NCBI GenBank assembly: GCA_022813625.1 | Contig: JAKLMB010000004.1 | Coordinates: 1,116,001 to 1,180,000 of the forward strand | Direction: 5' to 3' | Origin: Aaosphaeria pasadenensis | Lineage: Eukaryota; Ascomycota; Dothideomycetes; Pleosporales | Length of the DNA: 64,000 nucleotides | The notes under the pieces: generated by a model | What the model saw: only the letters and a program-made list of their open reading frames with translations | Database searches by the model: none | What the model was told of the DNA's origin: nothing | Translations under genes and position numbers: made by a program | Shown: piece after piece, positions 1 through 11,560 of the stretch | How the letters are laid out: each line of letters begins with the position of its first letter | Numbering within the stretch: the stretch's first letter is position 1

Positions 1-541
1 TAGTCTGCCATGCCATTGCCCATGCGCTTGGTGATATCCTTGATAATGACCTTGTATTCAGGCTTGATCTTCTTGAACTCCTCGATAACGACATTGAACT
101 CAACTAAGAGCTGCCTATCCTTCTCATTGGGTCCGTTCTCTGTGAAAGTCCATCCATCTTTTTCAAGAAGGTCCTGGAAATTTCGCAGGATGGGCTCCTT
201 CTTCTCAAGGGGGATGGTCATATCATCTTCGATGGTGTCCAGTCCTCGGAGAACGAGGTAAAAGAGCGCAACAGGCACGAGAAGATCGGGGTGTAGCTCC
301 TTGATGACAGCGCTGAAGCTGCGACTGGTCAAGTCAAGGAAGTGGAAGCATCGTTGAAGGGTTTCGCTCTCCTTGGTCTCATCGCGTTCATGGACAGGGT
401 TGTGCCATACTTTCCTACGTGCATTGTCAGCTGCTGTGGATTGGCTACCATAGGGATGGAGACCTAAACTTACCATTGGATGATTGACCTCAACTCCTGA
501 GGATGGAACAGGTAGTAACCTACTGAAGAAGCGCTGACCAT
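1..541 (-). CDS. ERG9: Squalene synthase (farnesyl-diphosphate farnesyltransferase), 5' part, cut by window edge
   Basis: Condenses two farnesyl diphosphates to squalene at the ER membrane, the first committed step of ergosterol synthesis. Exon 1 is 541-474 (start ATG at 541-539) and exon 2 runs from 414 off the left edge; the intron 473-415 has a GTAAGT donor and its TAG acceptor restores a Trp codon. The protein begins MVSASSVGYYLFHP and continues with the family signatures KVWHNPVHERD, CFHFLDLTSRSFSAVI, the first Asp-rich diphosphate/Mg site DTIEDD, GPNEKDRQLL and, at the edge, KRMGNGMADY. The second Asp-rich motif and the C-terminal membrane anchor lie outside the window. It is divergent from the GH72 gene to its right, with 2.2 kb between them. 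Identity is firm because several family-specific blocks occur in order. Confidence 0.96.
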
Positions 542-2748
542 GGTGGAGGAGGAGGTTTTAAGGAGAGGAGGAAGGGAGCAAGTTTTCTCAAAGCTAGCGG
601 CAGACTACGGGGGTAAGTCCAATGGAGTGGATTTGATCGACGTAGGCCGAATAGAAAACAAGAAAAATTCACCTAGCTGACAGAGCAACCATCGGTGGGG
701 GGAAAACAGGAGCTCGAGGAATCGTTTTGGTGCTGTTGTCTGTCGTTTTGCATCGCTAAAGTACTCCACACTTTTTCGGGGCACTTTGGCCCGTGCGCTC
801 GGCGTCAATTTGCAGTTCTTCCGTCCATTTCATCCGGGGTCCGGGCTTCCGGTTTGGCACAACCACTCTCGACACCCAGCCCTACCTACACCTACTCCTA
901 CTCAGCTGCACATTATACAGTAAAGCTACTATTACAGTATGTACGTAGATATTCGATTGCCGTATCGTTACCTTGCTCAATCGTTGCCATTGAACTCGGA
1001 TTCTCTCAAACACCACACTCGGCATCGACAGGTCGCTCAAATCAACGAATAGTTTGACACCTTGATATCTTATATGACACATTTCCTTTGTTTATCCAGA
1101 TCAATGATGGCGTTCCAGCTTGAGATAAGAGTGCGGGATGGAACAAAGCAGATATCAATTGCAAACGCCAACTTGCCTATATCAGTTAATACACCCCCCT
1201 GGCTCTTGCGTCTCTGTAGGGCTCGGAACTGTGCAGTGATTGGAGTAGAGTTTGGGGGTGGCATAGATCAACACTGGCAAACGCGATCACCTTGAAATAC
1301 CGGGGCACCACTGGCTCGGTATCGCACGTTAAAGCTATATAACTGCTCAGACATTGAATGACCACCGCAATATGGTCAAGGAGACTCGCTTCGCATGGCT
1401 CGGCCTCGGCTACCTCCAACGATGAACCGGAACAAACATGATCACAACAGATGTATGTACAAGTACGAAGTTCGACGATTGCACGTGCAATTTCGTCTAC
1501 AAAGAAATTCGCGCAAAAGTGTTTGATAATAGCACAGTCCCGTGCGAGGCTATATCGCGCCAGTAACAAGCGAAGAATGTCTACGTACGTACGACCCTTC
1601 TCATAGGAAGGCCAGGCGTGCGCGTCGCTCTCCAACAGTGACGCAGGCTTCCGACCCAGCAATAGAACATTCCCACCTGCAATTGTAGCATGAGTCTGAG
1701 CTTTTACATACCCGGGCTATTACGATTTTAAAAACGAGGAATATCTAGTTTGAGATGGCGTGTACGTGTGTGGCACACTATTGCCAGCCAGTGCCGTAGG
1801 TTGAGAGCTGAATACAAGACGAGGTGGCTGCAGCCCCTCGTCCTGTGCCTCGACTCGACCTTAGGGAAAGCAAGGGTCGAGGTCTTGTGTCTCACAACAC
1901 CAACAGTGCCTGGTTGAGCTTCTCTGCCATCAAGTAATCCACCGTAAGACAGACAAGATCTTAGAGAACGGGATATCGCGGTTGAGCTAAGCTTTTCAAA
2001 ACATTGGACCATGAGAAATCCTTGTCTGCTGGGCCTGCACCGAACTGGGGCTAGAGACCTGAGGTGCTCTACTTGCCCCGGTTTTCTCGAGGCCTCGGAG
2101 CAGAAAAAGGACGCAGCTTTGATACCATTCGGTACTAAGTGAGTCCATAAATAGACAAGGCATTGAAAGAATATTCGAAACATTCACTTTGCCTGCAGTA
2201 TTTATCTTCTATACTCCGTACAGCGGCCGAAGAGGATTCAGTTGTAGCCTGTTAACAGAGAATTCAAGTATCCGGAGACACAACCCGAATTTGCCTATGA
2301 CCCCGTCACGTTTGATTAGAAGGATTTGAAGCGATTCCCTCTTGGCCTGACAACAGCCGAGTTGAGAGAATCCACGAGAAGCCGTCTCGAGATTGGTCGG
2401 ATTAGGATTGACAAGCAGCTCATAGACCGGCTAGATAAGGAATAGCCGCAAATCAACAATACAAGCACAATACATATCGATAGATCATGGTTATCCGACT
2501 TGGGCCTTTCTGCTCCGCCACCCCGCACGCTCTGCCCGCCGCCATCCATTCATCGTGTCAGCTCAGCAGGTTTACCACCACGTACCTGCATGAGCGTACG
2601 CGTCCTATATAATAGAAATACCTCCGGAACCCCCGGTTTACAAACTCTGACCTTTTTTGCTTCTTGTTGTCTTGTCAATACCAAGCCTTGGTTTCGCCCA
2701 GTCCATACATTCGCTTTAGTCGCTCACTCGTAATTTGCTTTGCCCGCC
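542..2748. other. Intergenic region between divergent ERG9 and GH72 genes
   Basis: This 2.2-kb stretch separates two divergently transcribed genes and must carry both promoters. Open frames of 60-160 codons occur (for example 1186-1662 and 1728-2183, minus strand), but none shows a recognisable domain, splice continuity or fungal codon pattern. A TATA-like element on the plus strand at 2606-2612 sits about 140 bases before the GH72 start. I see no RNA gene or repeat here. Confidence 0.6.
2606..2612 (+). promoter_or_regulatory. TATA-like element upstream of the GH72 gene
   Basis: TATATAA lies about 137 bases upstream of the ATG at 2749, a normal spacing for a fungal TATA promoter. This is a sequence match only. 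Confidence 0.4.
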
Positions 2749-4587
2749 ATGAGAGCTGGTCAATTGCCATTCTTTGGCGCGGCTATTACCGCTTTGTCTG
2801 GCGTTTCTGCTCAGAGCTATAATACCATTCCCGAGATTGAAATTTACGGCCAAAAGTTCTTCTTTGCCAATGGCTCTCAATTGTATGTCGATACACATCA
2901 CTGATGACTGGATCGAAGTGGTCGTAGACTTACCAGTCGTAGCTTGATGAGGGGCGTTGCCTACCAGGAGAATTACAGTCCAAATGGCACAGCATCTACT
3001 AACACAAAGTACACTGATCCTCTAGCTGATGCCGACAAGTGCAAGAGAGATATCCCATACCTCCAACAGATCTACACAAATCTTATCCGTGTCTATGCGA
3101 TTGATCCTTCTCAAAACCACGATGACTGCATGACACAACTTGCGGACGCTGGTATCTATGTTATCGCTGACCTCGGAGAGCCGGGTACTTCTATCGAAAG
3201 CAACGATCCTATGTGGGTATGTACATGTAGCAGCCTTTCCAAACCCTATGTCCCCTTGCACGCCATAATAGCCACATTGATCTTCAGTACCTTTGAGAAC
3301 TCTTCAAAGACAATAAAGCTAGAATTGTCGCTAACATTTCCTTGTGTACCATAGGATGTGACACTGTACCGCCGATATACTAGCGTTGTGGACACACTTC
3401 AGAAGTACAAGAACGTGGTCGGATTTTTCGCCGGAAACGAAAACGTCAGTGCCGGGAATCAGACTGCTGCTGCGGCATTCGTGAAAGCAGCCGTCAGGGA
3501 TGTGAAGGGATATATTAGTTCTCAGAATTACCGCAAGACTCTGGGCGTTGGCTATGCTACAGCCGATGTGCCTACAAGGAACGAGCTTGCTCACTACTTC
3601 GCGTGCCAGCCCGGAGATCTCGGAAACCAGACCGCGATTGACTTCTGGGGCTACAATGTTTACTCGTGGTGCGGAGACAGCACATATCAGGAGTCGTCCT
3701 ATGGCGAGCGCGTGAACTTCTTCAAGGACTACCCTGTCCCTGTTTTCTTCGCCGAGTACGGATGCAACGAAAATCTCCCCGGCGGTCCTACCAGCCGGCC
3801 TTTCACCGAGGTCGAGGTCCTCTATGGTAACATGACCGATGTCTTCTCCGGGGGCATTGTCTACGAATACTTTATGGGCGAGAACGAATTCGGTCTCGTG
3901 TCCATTGACGGCAGCAATGTCAGCCCTTATCCCGATTTCACCTCGCTCAAGAGCCAGCTTGCCACAATCAGCCCAACCACCACCGCCAAAAGCGACTACA
4001 AGCCCACAAACTCGGCACCTGCCTGCCCCTCCGTCGGATCTTCATGGGAAGCAAAAGCTACACCCTTGCCCCCATCCGTCAACCCTCAACTGTGCTCATG
4101 CATGGTTCAAAACCTACAATGCAACATCAAGTCCACCGATGCTGAAGGTTATGGTGCTGTATTCGATTACATCTGTGGTCAGAAGGAGGAACTCTGTTCG
4201 GGCATCGCACACAACGCTACCACCGGATCCTACGGCGCTATCAGTGGCTGCGACCCCAAGGACCAGCTCGCGTGGGTCGCCAACCAGTGGTTCTTGAGCA
4301 ACAACAAGCAGGCTCGTGCGTGCGACTTCAGCGGTTTGGCAACTACGCAGTCAGCTACCGTCGCCTCGGGATGCCAGAGCGTGCTCGATGCTGTCGGTAC
4401 GGCTGGTACTGGAACTGTTGCGAGCCCGACTGGAAAGGGAACCGAGGGTGCTACCGCGGCGACTAGCTCCTCTAAGGGTGCTGCTCCTGGTCTTTCATCC
4501 CCGGCCTTCTTCGAACACGGTCACCTTATTTTCGGCGCGTATGTGTCCGTCGCTGTGATCTCGCTGGTCGGAATGTTTGCGCTATAA
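2749..4587 (+). CDS. GPI-anchored 1,3-beta-glucanosyltransferase, GH72 with CBM43 (Gel/Gas family)
   Basis: Cuts and re-ligates beta-1,3-glucan chains in the cell wall. Exons are 2749-2882, 2943-3216 and 3355-4587, giving 546 aa. The N-terminus MRAGQLPFFGAAITALSGVS is a signal peptide. The GH72 domain follows (about residues 25-330) with RGVAYQ, the acid/base in FFAGNE (Glu165) and the nucleophile in FFAEYGCN (Glu270). A Cys-rich X8/CBM43 module spans about residues 350-450 (CSCMVQ, CNIKS, YICGQ, GCDPK, ACDFSG). A Ser/Thr/Gly-rich linker and a hydrophobic tail (FGAYVSVAVISLVGMFAL) follow, as expected for a GPI signal. Intron 1 splits a Phe codon and restores the block QFLMRGVAYQ. The CBM43 places it in the GH72+ subgroup. 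It is complete, with nothing odd. Confidence 0.95.
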
Positions 4588-5349
4588 TAGCTTGAAGATG
4601 AGGTGGATGTACATACAATTTGTTGGATACTAATGGTTGTCTAATATACCTACGTTTTTTGAATTTTATAAGAGTACATGTTAATTTGAATTATGGGATC
4701 AAAGGACTCGAAAGAAACTGCATGTTCAGAAGAAGAGAATGTTCGTAGAGGCAGGCAAGTGATCAATTTGGGCACAAAACATTAAAGTAAAGCAAGAACT
4801 ACTCGGCAATCCCTTGCTACATTGAAACATTTCAAACGATTGCAGCCGATGTCGAGTAGTGAGTCATGTCTCCCATGTTGATCCAACTTGGTGATATAGT
4901 TACTTAATCTTTTCAACAAGAGCAACGAGGATTGTGATTGGGAACACTCCGGCGTCTATTGCATACCCATTTGAGTTTATGTTTGCTCCGAATCGAGACG
5001 ACACGCGGAATAGGAGGAATTTTATGGGGTACTAGTCATAAAAAAAAAGTATTCCAAGATCCTGAGAACAATTAGGCCTGACGATCTCTTGCTTTACCTA
5101 TTTTCAAATGTAAACCCTCGGAGTAGTTCAATTCCTTGGCCTTACCATTCAATTCCGGACATGTATTCCGTAATGGTTAGACCAGTCAGCTTCCTGCTGA
5201 AAGCAGGTTAGCTTAATAATACATATCATCATCTTCAAAACCTACATTTAGTGACTCATGTATACAATAATAATTCAAGTTGTACTTAATAGTCGTTGTG
5301 ATCTTTGATTATCTGTCGACATTCTACACTTTCAACTTGAGTTGCCAAA
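4588..5349. other. Intergenic, AT-rich
   Basis: This is the 3' flank of the GH72 gene and the promoter of the PhzF-like gene. It is AT-rich with no coding frame, RNA gene or repeat that I can support. Confidence 0.5.
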
Positions 5350-6412
5350 ATGGAATTGAATTTCACAACCGTTGATGTCTTTACGGAGACACGATTTGCT
5401 GGTGTAAGTTGATGTAGGAACACACATCGGAGACTATGTCAACCTTTGAAATTGCATGCAGCATGTGTTGAAGTCTCATAATCTATTTCGTATCTTGTAT
5501 AGAACATTACACTAATACCCTGTCACCCTTTAGAACCCTCTTGGAGTAGTCCGAGTCCCCGCCTCCCTCCGTTCCAAACTCACAGAGGACCAAAAACAAA
5601 AGATCGCCAGCGAATTCAACCTCTCAGAAATCACATTCCTCCACGATGTGGTTCCAGGGGAGTCTTTCGCATACTACGACATCTTCACGCCGAGATCCCG
5701 CATGAGCTTCGCGGGCCACCCAACAATCGGCACCGCAATCTACATCTGCCAGCACCCAAACCTATTCCCGAACCTACGCCAGATCAAAACAGTCGCAGGA
5801 CTGGTACCATTCGAGTACGATGAAGCTCAAAAGACAGTCGAGGTCGCCATCCCCCATGACGTCTACCTGCACAAGCAGAAACTTCTACCCCACCCCGAGC
5901 CATCTAGAAATCCTACAGGGGAGTCGACAGTGCCGCTTGTATCCATCGTAAAAGGCATGGCGTTCAATCTCGTCCAATTAGCCGACCTGGCTTCGCTTGC
6001 TTTGCCCACTGAAGGACTTCTGCCCTTTGCCGATCTCTATAAGTTCGAGCACCTTGATCCTGGATCCGGGTGGGATGTCGGGTACACTGGCACCTTCTAC
6101 TTCACGGACTTGGGTTACCAGAAGAATGGCGAAGTCAGCCAGAGACAATTGAGAACGAGAAGTCTTGGGTCCAGGGAGGATCCTGGGACGGGGAGCGCGA
6201 GTGCCGCTTTGTGTTGCTATTTGACGTTGATTGAGGAGAAGAGTAAGGGGAAGGGACCGTTTTTGTATCATCTGAGACAGGGTGTGGAGATGGGAAGGCC
6301 CTGTGATATTTATGTGAAAGTGACAAGGCGTGAGGATGGAGAAGGAATTGAGGAGGTGAAGCTCAAGGGTGGAGCTGTTGAGGTTATGGAGGGAATTGTA
6401 CACGTCGATTAG
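5350..6412 (+). CDS. PhzF-family isomerase-like protein
   Basis: Exon 1 (5350-5403) encodes MELNFTTVDVFTETRFAG. A 130-base intron (GTAAGT...TAG) leads to exon 2 (5534-6412), which continues NPLGVVRVP; the total is 310 aa, normal for the diaminopimelate-epimerase-like PhzF fold. Family marks are the N-terminal DVFT..RFAGNPLGVV, the NLSEITFL segment with the conserved Glu (Glu45 in bacterial PhzF), SFAGHPTIGTA, and GTGSASAALCCYL near residue 230. In bacteria PhzF isomerises a phenazine precursor. Fungal members are mostly uncharacterised, so the substrate is unknown and no phenazine pathway should be inferred. It is a single-copy gene with no partner genes next to it. Confidence 0.88.
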
Positions 6413-6620
6413 AGGCTGTGTGCTTCGGTTGTTCATCTCTATAAGGTCAGTATATATGACTTGGGGTGACCGGTGATTCAAAGTTAGGAGACAGCTATTT
6501 GGACCGTATGCATTTGGACGAAGTCGCGGAAGCGACGACGCAGCCAGAGCTTTCCCACTACCTCAACGATATTAGACATCCACTCAAAAGATCTTAGCTA
6601 TGTTGAATCTGGTTTCGAAA

Positions 6621-7040
6621 CTACTTGTCTTCTCGAAGCCAATACTTGATGACATTATTCTGATACTGCTCTTCAATGAAGCCCTCCTGTCGAAGCCGAT
6701 CCAGGGCCTCCAAACTCCAGTCTTGACAGTTCCATTTCGAAGATTCGTCTATTATGATTGGCACATTCGCTAAAAGCCGTGTAAAGCGTGCGTACTTGTC
6801 TACATGAACAGATCCAATTTCGAGTTCTTGGTTCTTGGCATCAGACGATTCCGGATTCACAGCCTCTCCTCCCGAGTAGTAATACGCTCCCGGCATTCCA
6901 TGAAGCTGAAAATCAAGACCCTCGCCAGGAGCGCTTCCAGTTCGGAGGAAGAAAGCCCAGTGGAACGGTTTCTTCTTGGTGGAGTCATCCCAAGACTCGC
7001 CGCGGTCGTAAGTAATCATGTAAAGTGGGTAGCTGGTCAT
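6621..7040 (-). CDS. Small uncharacterised fungal protein (139 aa)
   Basis: A single open frame encoding MTSYPLYMITYDRGESW and onwards. It has a composition typical of a soluble globular protein: a repeated aromatic core (FHWAFFLRTG, GLDFQLHGMPGAYYY) and an acidic middle, ending in a basic-aromatic tail. There is no signal peptide or membrane segment. The layout, with an RG.SW..S.KKKPFHWAFF block then a compact LHGMPG turn, recalls a fungal orphan family I cannot name. Its 3' end faces the PhzF-like gene (convergent, about 210 bases apart). No intron is needed, and the ATG at 7040 is the first in frame. Function unknown. Confidence 0.6.
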   Translation of the reverse strand: MTSYPLYMITYDRGESWDDSTKKKPFHWAFFLRTGSAPGEGLDFQLHGMPGAYYYSGGEAVNPESSDAKNQELEIGSVHVDKYARFTRLLANVPIIIDESSKWNCQDWSLEALDRLRQEGFIEEQYQNNVIKYWLREDK

Positions 7041-7541
7041 TCTTTAGAGTTACTTGCGTTAGTGTATATTCATTCTAGCGAGTAAAGTGTGGTTACATTA
7101 CGAAGGCGATTCTCCCAATGTGCCATTGTTTGGTGTACGTACCGTCTCAGTCTCAACGCTCGAACCCCGTACAGCACGCCTTATAGATACGTCGCGATGC
7201 TTCGTACACTAAGCCACTTTTGGAAACCACCATGTCAAAAACTCTCGAAGGAACGACACTGGGCATTTCCAGCCTCGCATAAAGCCTTGAATATGCGTCA
7301 GATCCTTTCCAATCTGGCTTGAGGCCAAGAACTGTTACAGGAGATGAAATATCTTTTGAATGTATAAGTATCCCTGCCCTGGGTCCAACTGAGTTGGCCT
7401 CAATGTACTATCATCTGAAATTTTGCCCTTTTGTACAGCAATATATTGCTATTGACATCTGACAGTCCTTTTCGAACGTATTCCCTTTGCAAAGGCATTC
7501 TTCTGTTTATTTATCACCTGTACTCAATTCAGACAGACAAG
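7041..7541. other. Intergenic between divergent orphan and RTA1-like genes
   Basis: Short open frames only; no domain, RNA or repeat seen. It should hold both promoters. Confidence 0.45.
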
Positions 7542-8762
7542 ATGTTGTTTACTCGTGATGGAAGTAGTAAGTTCCCAGTGCACTTTTCCTTATTCTTAAA
7601 AGAGATTGCTGACAGCTAATGAAGATAGTGAATTCAATCCTTACCACTACGCGCCAGCAAAGTGGGCGTCAGTTCTCGGTGCTATACTATTCTCTTCGGT
7701 GGCTATCGCACAACTATGGCTATTCTTCCGTGGTCGATCATGGCTCTTCTGGGCGATGATAATTGGAGTTCTAAGTAAAGTTTGAACCAACTGATTTGTG
7801 TATAACTGCTAACAAGGCCAAAGTGGAAGCAGTAGGCTTTTGTACTCGAGCATTTTCGGTTTACAACCTCACTGAGAGTGGTCGGTGGGCCTACATTGTT
7901 AGCCTCTTGTGCCTTGTGTAAGCTTTTCAAAAGAGTACAGTACTATATTCCAATGACAATACTGACCCGGCATAGTCTTGCGCCTTCGTTCATCGCTGCA
8001 GCATGCTATGTCACATTCGGCCGTATTGTATGGCTAGTAGCTCCAAGAGACGAACGGAATTTCAAGACCCTTTGGTTTCCTCCTCGATTCGTCTCAATAA
8101 TCTTCGTCCTGTTCGATATTGGAGCCTTTTTGATACAGCTCAGTGGTGCAACGGAGTTATCATCTGCCGTTATTCAAGACGACATATCAGCCAAGGAAGC
8201 AGCTGATAAAACCCGCCGTGGGGTTACTATACTTCGCGTCGGATTGATATTACAGTTGATTTGCTTTGGACTTTTTGTGATCGTGGGTTCGAGGTTTATC
8301 ATCATCAGTCGTCGGTGGACTGATCGGCCGTTGCAATACGATGTGCCTTCAACGCAATGGCAGCGTCTTAACTGGACCACAAATGCTGCTGCTACCGTCA
8401 TCATGGTAGAGGTTGCCCCACTCAATTGCACAATCTGTACTGAAAAGTTTTTAGATTCGAGCTTTTTACCGAATCTTCGAGTTCTCATCAGACATTGGCA
8501 AACCTAGCTACCTCGAGAGACATGAATGGACATTTTGGTTGCTAGACGGCATCCCAGTGTTCGGTATGTTCGCCAATTCTCCAATACAGAAGACCCTACT
8601 GATGGTTTACTAGCCTGCTTATTGGCCTTCACGCTGTTTCATCCGTCTAATTATCTGCCCTCACAGTTTCAGACTCTACGAATGAGTAAAAGAAGATTTC
8701 TCAAGCAAGAAGAGAGCCAACGACGTGTTCAAGATCTCAACCAAGACATAGAAATGAGATAA
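7542..8762 (+). CDS. RTA1-like seven-transmembrane protein (lipid-translocating exporter family)
   Basis: Six exons join in frame: 7542-7566, 7616-7774, 7824-7917, 7976-8405, 8455-8563 and 8614-8762, giving 321 aa, the usual RTA1 length. The sequence reads through seven hydrophobic spans with family marks: NPYHYAPAKWAS at the N-terminus, EAVGFCTRA, LAPSFIAAACYVTFGRIV, FVLFDIGAFLIQLSG, IRAFYRIFEFSSDIG, then ERHEWTFWLLDGIPVF and LFHPSNYLP before a charged cytosolic tail. RTA1-family proteins (yeast Rsb1, Rta1) are linked to sphingoid-base export and drug tolerance. It is tail-to-tail with the P450 on its right. Splice sites are GTAAGT, GTAAAG, GTAAGC, GTAGAG and GTATGT. The gene appears intact; its substrate is unknown. 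Confidence 0.9.
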
Positions 8763-9326
8763 GATTCTCGTAATCCATGTCCGAATCGTAGACGCCGTGC
8801 GGGTTGCTATAAATTCTTCTGGGGTATGAGAGGGAGAAGATTCTACCTTTTACATGGACTTAACCTTTGAAATAAGACTGGATTTCTGGTGGGACTCGAC
8901 GTTTGGACTAGGACTCAACCTTCGACATGAGACTCGATGTGCGCAATCGGGCTTGATCTTTGAATCAGGACTCGGGCTTAAGTAGTTTTAACAAACACTG
9001 CTACCAATCTGGACTTGATTTAGAAATTTGCCGTTGCTACATTCAGTTGCTACTACCCTTCGAGTATATGTGTAACGCATGTAGTTTTCGTCACGGCAGT
9101 CGTAAACTAGGGACCAGGCACGCTTACTTTAGTACCTTAGGTATTCTTCTCACCCCTTCGCAAAGATTCATAGCAACGGTATGTCAGCCTATATAACTGA
9201 AAGCATCCAGCCATATTTTTTTTCCAAGGCGCATTGAAACAGCAATTACACCATTGGGGGTGTAGATCCCAGTAACTACAAGCATACAGCCGTTTTCCTC
9301 CATTCCGGGACGCCTTTAGATTGTAA
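8763..9326. other. Intergenic between convergent genes, with GGACTCRA-like short repeats
   Basis: Between 8875 and 8985 the motif GGACTCGA/GACTCRA recurs about six times at irregular spacing. No gene is visible. It contains the 3' ends of both neighbours. Confidence 0.4.
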
Positions 9327-11245
9327 CTACAATGTTGCGTGCCTCCTGCGCAGTCGGAACGGAACTGCCTTCTTTGGACCTAAAGTACCAAGGCCAAACT
9401 TTCCCGAGCTCGTATGCACCGAGTCTACCAAGATTTCCATGTCGAACATGCTTGCCATCGCTGCGCTGATCGCAATGATTGTGTTCTTCGCTAGAAACCG
9501 ACCTGGGCACATTGCATGTCCACCTAGTGCGTAGTTAGTGAATGCAGCATTTTCTACGGCGTTGTTCCTGAAGCAAGCTTACCACCAAAGGGTATCCATG
9601 ACCCTTCCAACCCGTCAGTGGAAATGAAAGGACGCTTTTCGACGCCCGGGGAGCGAATCTTGCAGGTTTTCGCCTCTTTTGCAATCTCAGGAAGTACGGG
9701 TCCGCTAGTTTCCTCACCGGGATACGTTATGAAACGATCCGCCCAAAAGGTTTCCACAGGCCATTGCCCTGCCTTGGAGTTCCAGAAATCTTTGTCCATG
9801 TGAGAAATCCCAGAGTTGACAAGAATAAGTCCATCTTTCGGGATATGCCATTTTCCTACGTTGATGTCTTTGATAGGTGATGTAGTGAGAAAGTACGTTT
9901 TCACGTAAACTCGCAAGGTCTCCATGTAAATGGACTGAAGAAGTGGATCCTTAGTGACTTCATACCTATTAACCCCCAATGGATCTTTATCGCATATGGT
10001 ATCCCGAACTCTTCCTAGTAGCCCGTGCTCTTTAAAGATATGCAGAGTGGCAAACATGGCTGCCGGTACCACATTCGAAAGAGAGCTGCAAGATATTAGT
10101 ACACATGCATGATGTAGAACCATTTACGTACGCCCAGAGCAATCCGAGATCTGTAGAGGCGTGAGCGGAGTCATCATGGCCGTCAACATGCCGCAATGTC
10201 TCATGCCTCGATCGTATGATAGACGAGCCCCAATAGGGATCGAAATCACCATCTTCGCCGATAGTTGACTCGTGAAAATTATCTCGCGCAAAGGAATACC
10301 ATGATTTGAGCTGATTTATCAATTTCGATCGAACTGTGGAGCCCTTTGGGATCAAAAACGATGGAATACCTCGTGCAAACCACGGAATGTATTGGTCAAA
10401 CGTCCAGAAATCGTCAAGAAAAGTAGGGTTGACTTGTGAAAGTGATGGGCCGGCTAGGGATTCAACTATGCTTGTACCAACAATATCGTGAAAGAATTTG
10501 AGCAGGTCTGGATATTCTACCCAGTCTTGGTCCACCGGAAGCTGATCAAGCCTTTTACGTAAAGCTCCGGCCGTACGTTGAGTCAAAGGCTTCAGACCTG
10601 AGCCTGTGAATCCTCTGAGCAGAACTTGATGGGTGACTTTATCGATACGATTTCTTGCTTCAACATTGCTTCCTGGGAAAGGCTTGGGGAAGGGACCAGA
10701 GTTATCCTCTTGGTAGGCTGAAAGTGCCTTCTTTCTCATGCCGAATAGATATTTGAGAGTAATGATGTATGGTGCCATGGGACTCGAGAGCATCTGAGTC
10801 CTCCAAAGTGCCTTGATACTCTCGCGGTCTTGGATGAAATAGTAGTCGTGTCCCAAAACATTCACCCGAGCAGATGTAAGCTTGCCCGCGTAAGAACTGT
10901 AAGGTTTAGTATCAAAACTACAGCACACTGTTGTCGGAAAACATACGTAGCATGAGTGAGAAACTCCTGTCCGTTCATCAAGAGGGGTATAAGGCCACCC
11001 AGGTAAGGGAAGAACGTAGGGTACTTAGGTGGCAGTTGAACATCCCTTGGTCTCCAATGTTGCCAATGGTATGCCACCCACGCAAAGACATAGTTGGAAA
11101 TAAAAGGGAAAAGCAAAATAATGCTAATGACAATTGCAGGTCGGATTGTATCAACGAATGGAGCCAATAGCACCCCATAAGTGGCAAGTGTTCTGTCATA
11201 AACATACAGAGACGCATTCGCTGGAAGAATGGAGATCAAATTCAT
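9327..11245 (-). CDS. Cytochrome P450 monooxygenase (fungal CYP7/8-like type)
   Basis: Heme-thiolate monooxygenase anchored by an N-terminal membrane segment. Exons (minus) are 11245-10947, 10896-10132, 10085-9583 and 9523-9327, giving 587 aa. The introns restore family motifs across each junction. An I-helix-like segment (LLWASLSNVVPAAMFATL) replaces the usual AGxxT and has an Asn, as in CYP7/CYP8-like and fungal relatives. The ExxR motif is ETLR (410-413) and the heme ligand sits in PFGGGHAMCPGR (Cys528). An in-frame ATG at 11305 would add 20 residues, but a minus-strand TATAAA at 11330-11325 lies only 20 bases before it, so I prefer 11245. It is convergent with the RTA1-like gene. The substrate is unknown; relatives act on sterol-like or lipid substrates. 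Confidence 0.9.
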
Positions 11246-11324
11246 GGTTATGATGTATTTAGAATCGTGAATCTTCGAGGAATTGCTGATTATGATGTCA
11301 CTCAATTTGCGCCTCGCAAAGCCC

Positions 11325-11330
11325 TTTATA
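11325..11330 (-). promoter_or_regulatory. TATA box of the P450 gene
   Basis: TATAAA on the minus strand, 80 bases upstream of the preferred ATG (11245) and only 20 upstream of the alternative ATG (11305). The spacing decides for the shorter protein. Confidence 0.45.
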
Positions 11331-11560
11331 CGTCAATGATTCCAGCCAGCGCATGGTACATTATATTAACTTTTATCAAAGTAGGTCTAACTTTATGCTC
11401 GATTTTCCAACATTTGTTATATTACTATGTACGTGTAAATTAGAATTGGCAGATGACCTTACTGTCTCATCTGAAAAGAATAAGGCAAACGAACCAGGAT
11501 AAGCTTGCATGCATCAAGATGCTTACAAACAAGGTCAAAAAAACTGTTTATCCGTTGACC

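Noticed and set aside
1186..2183. Two minus-strand frames of about 150 codons between ERG9 and the GH72 gene
   Set aside because: No domain, no splice logic and no similarity to any family I know; likely chance frames in promoter DNA.
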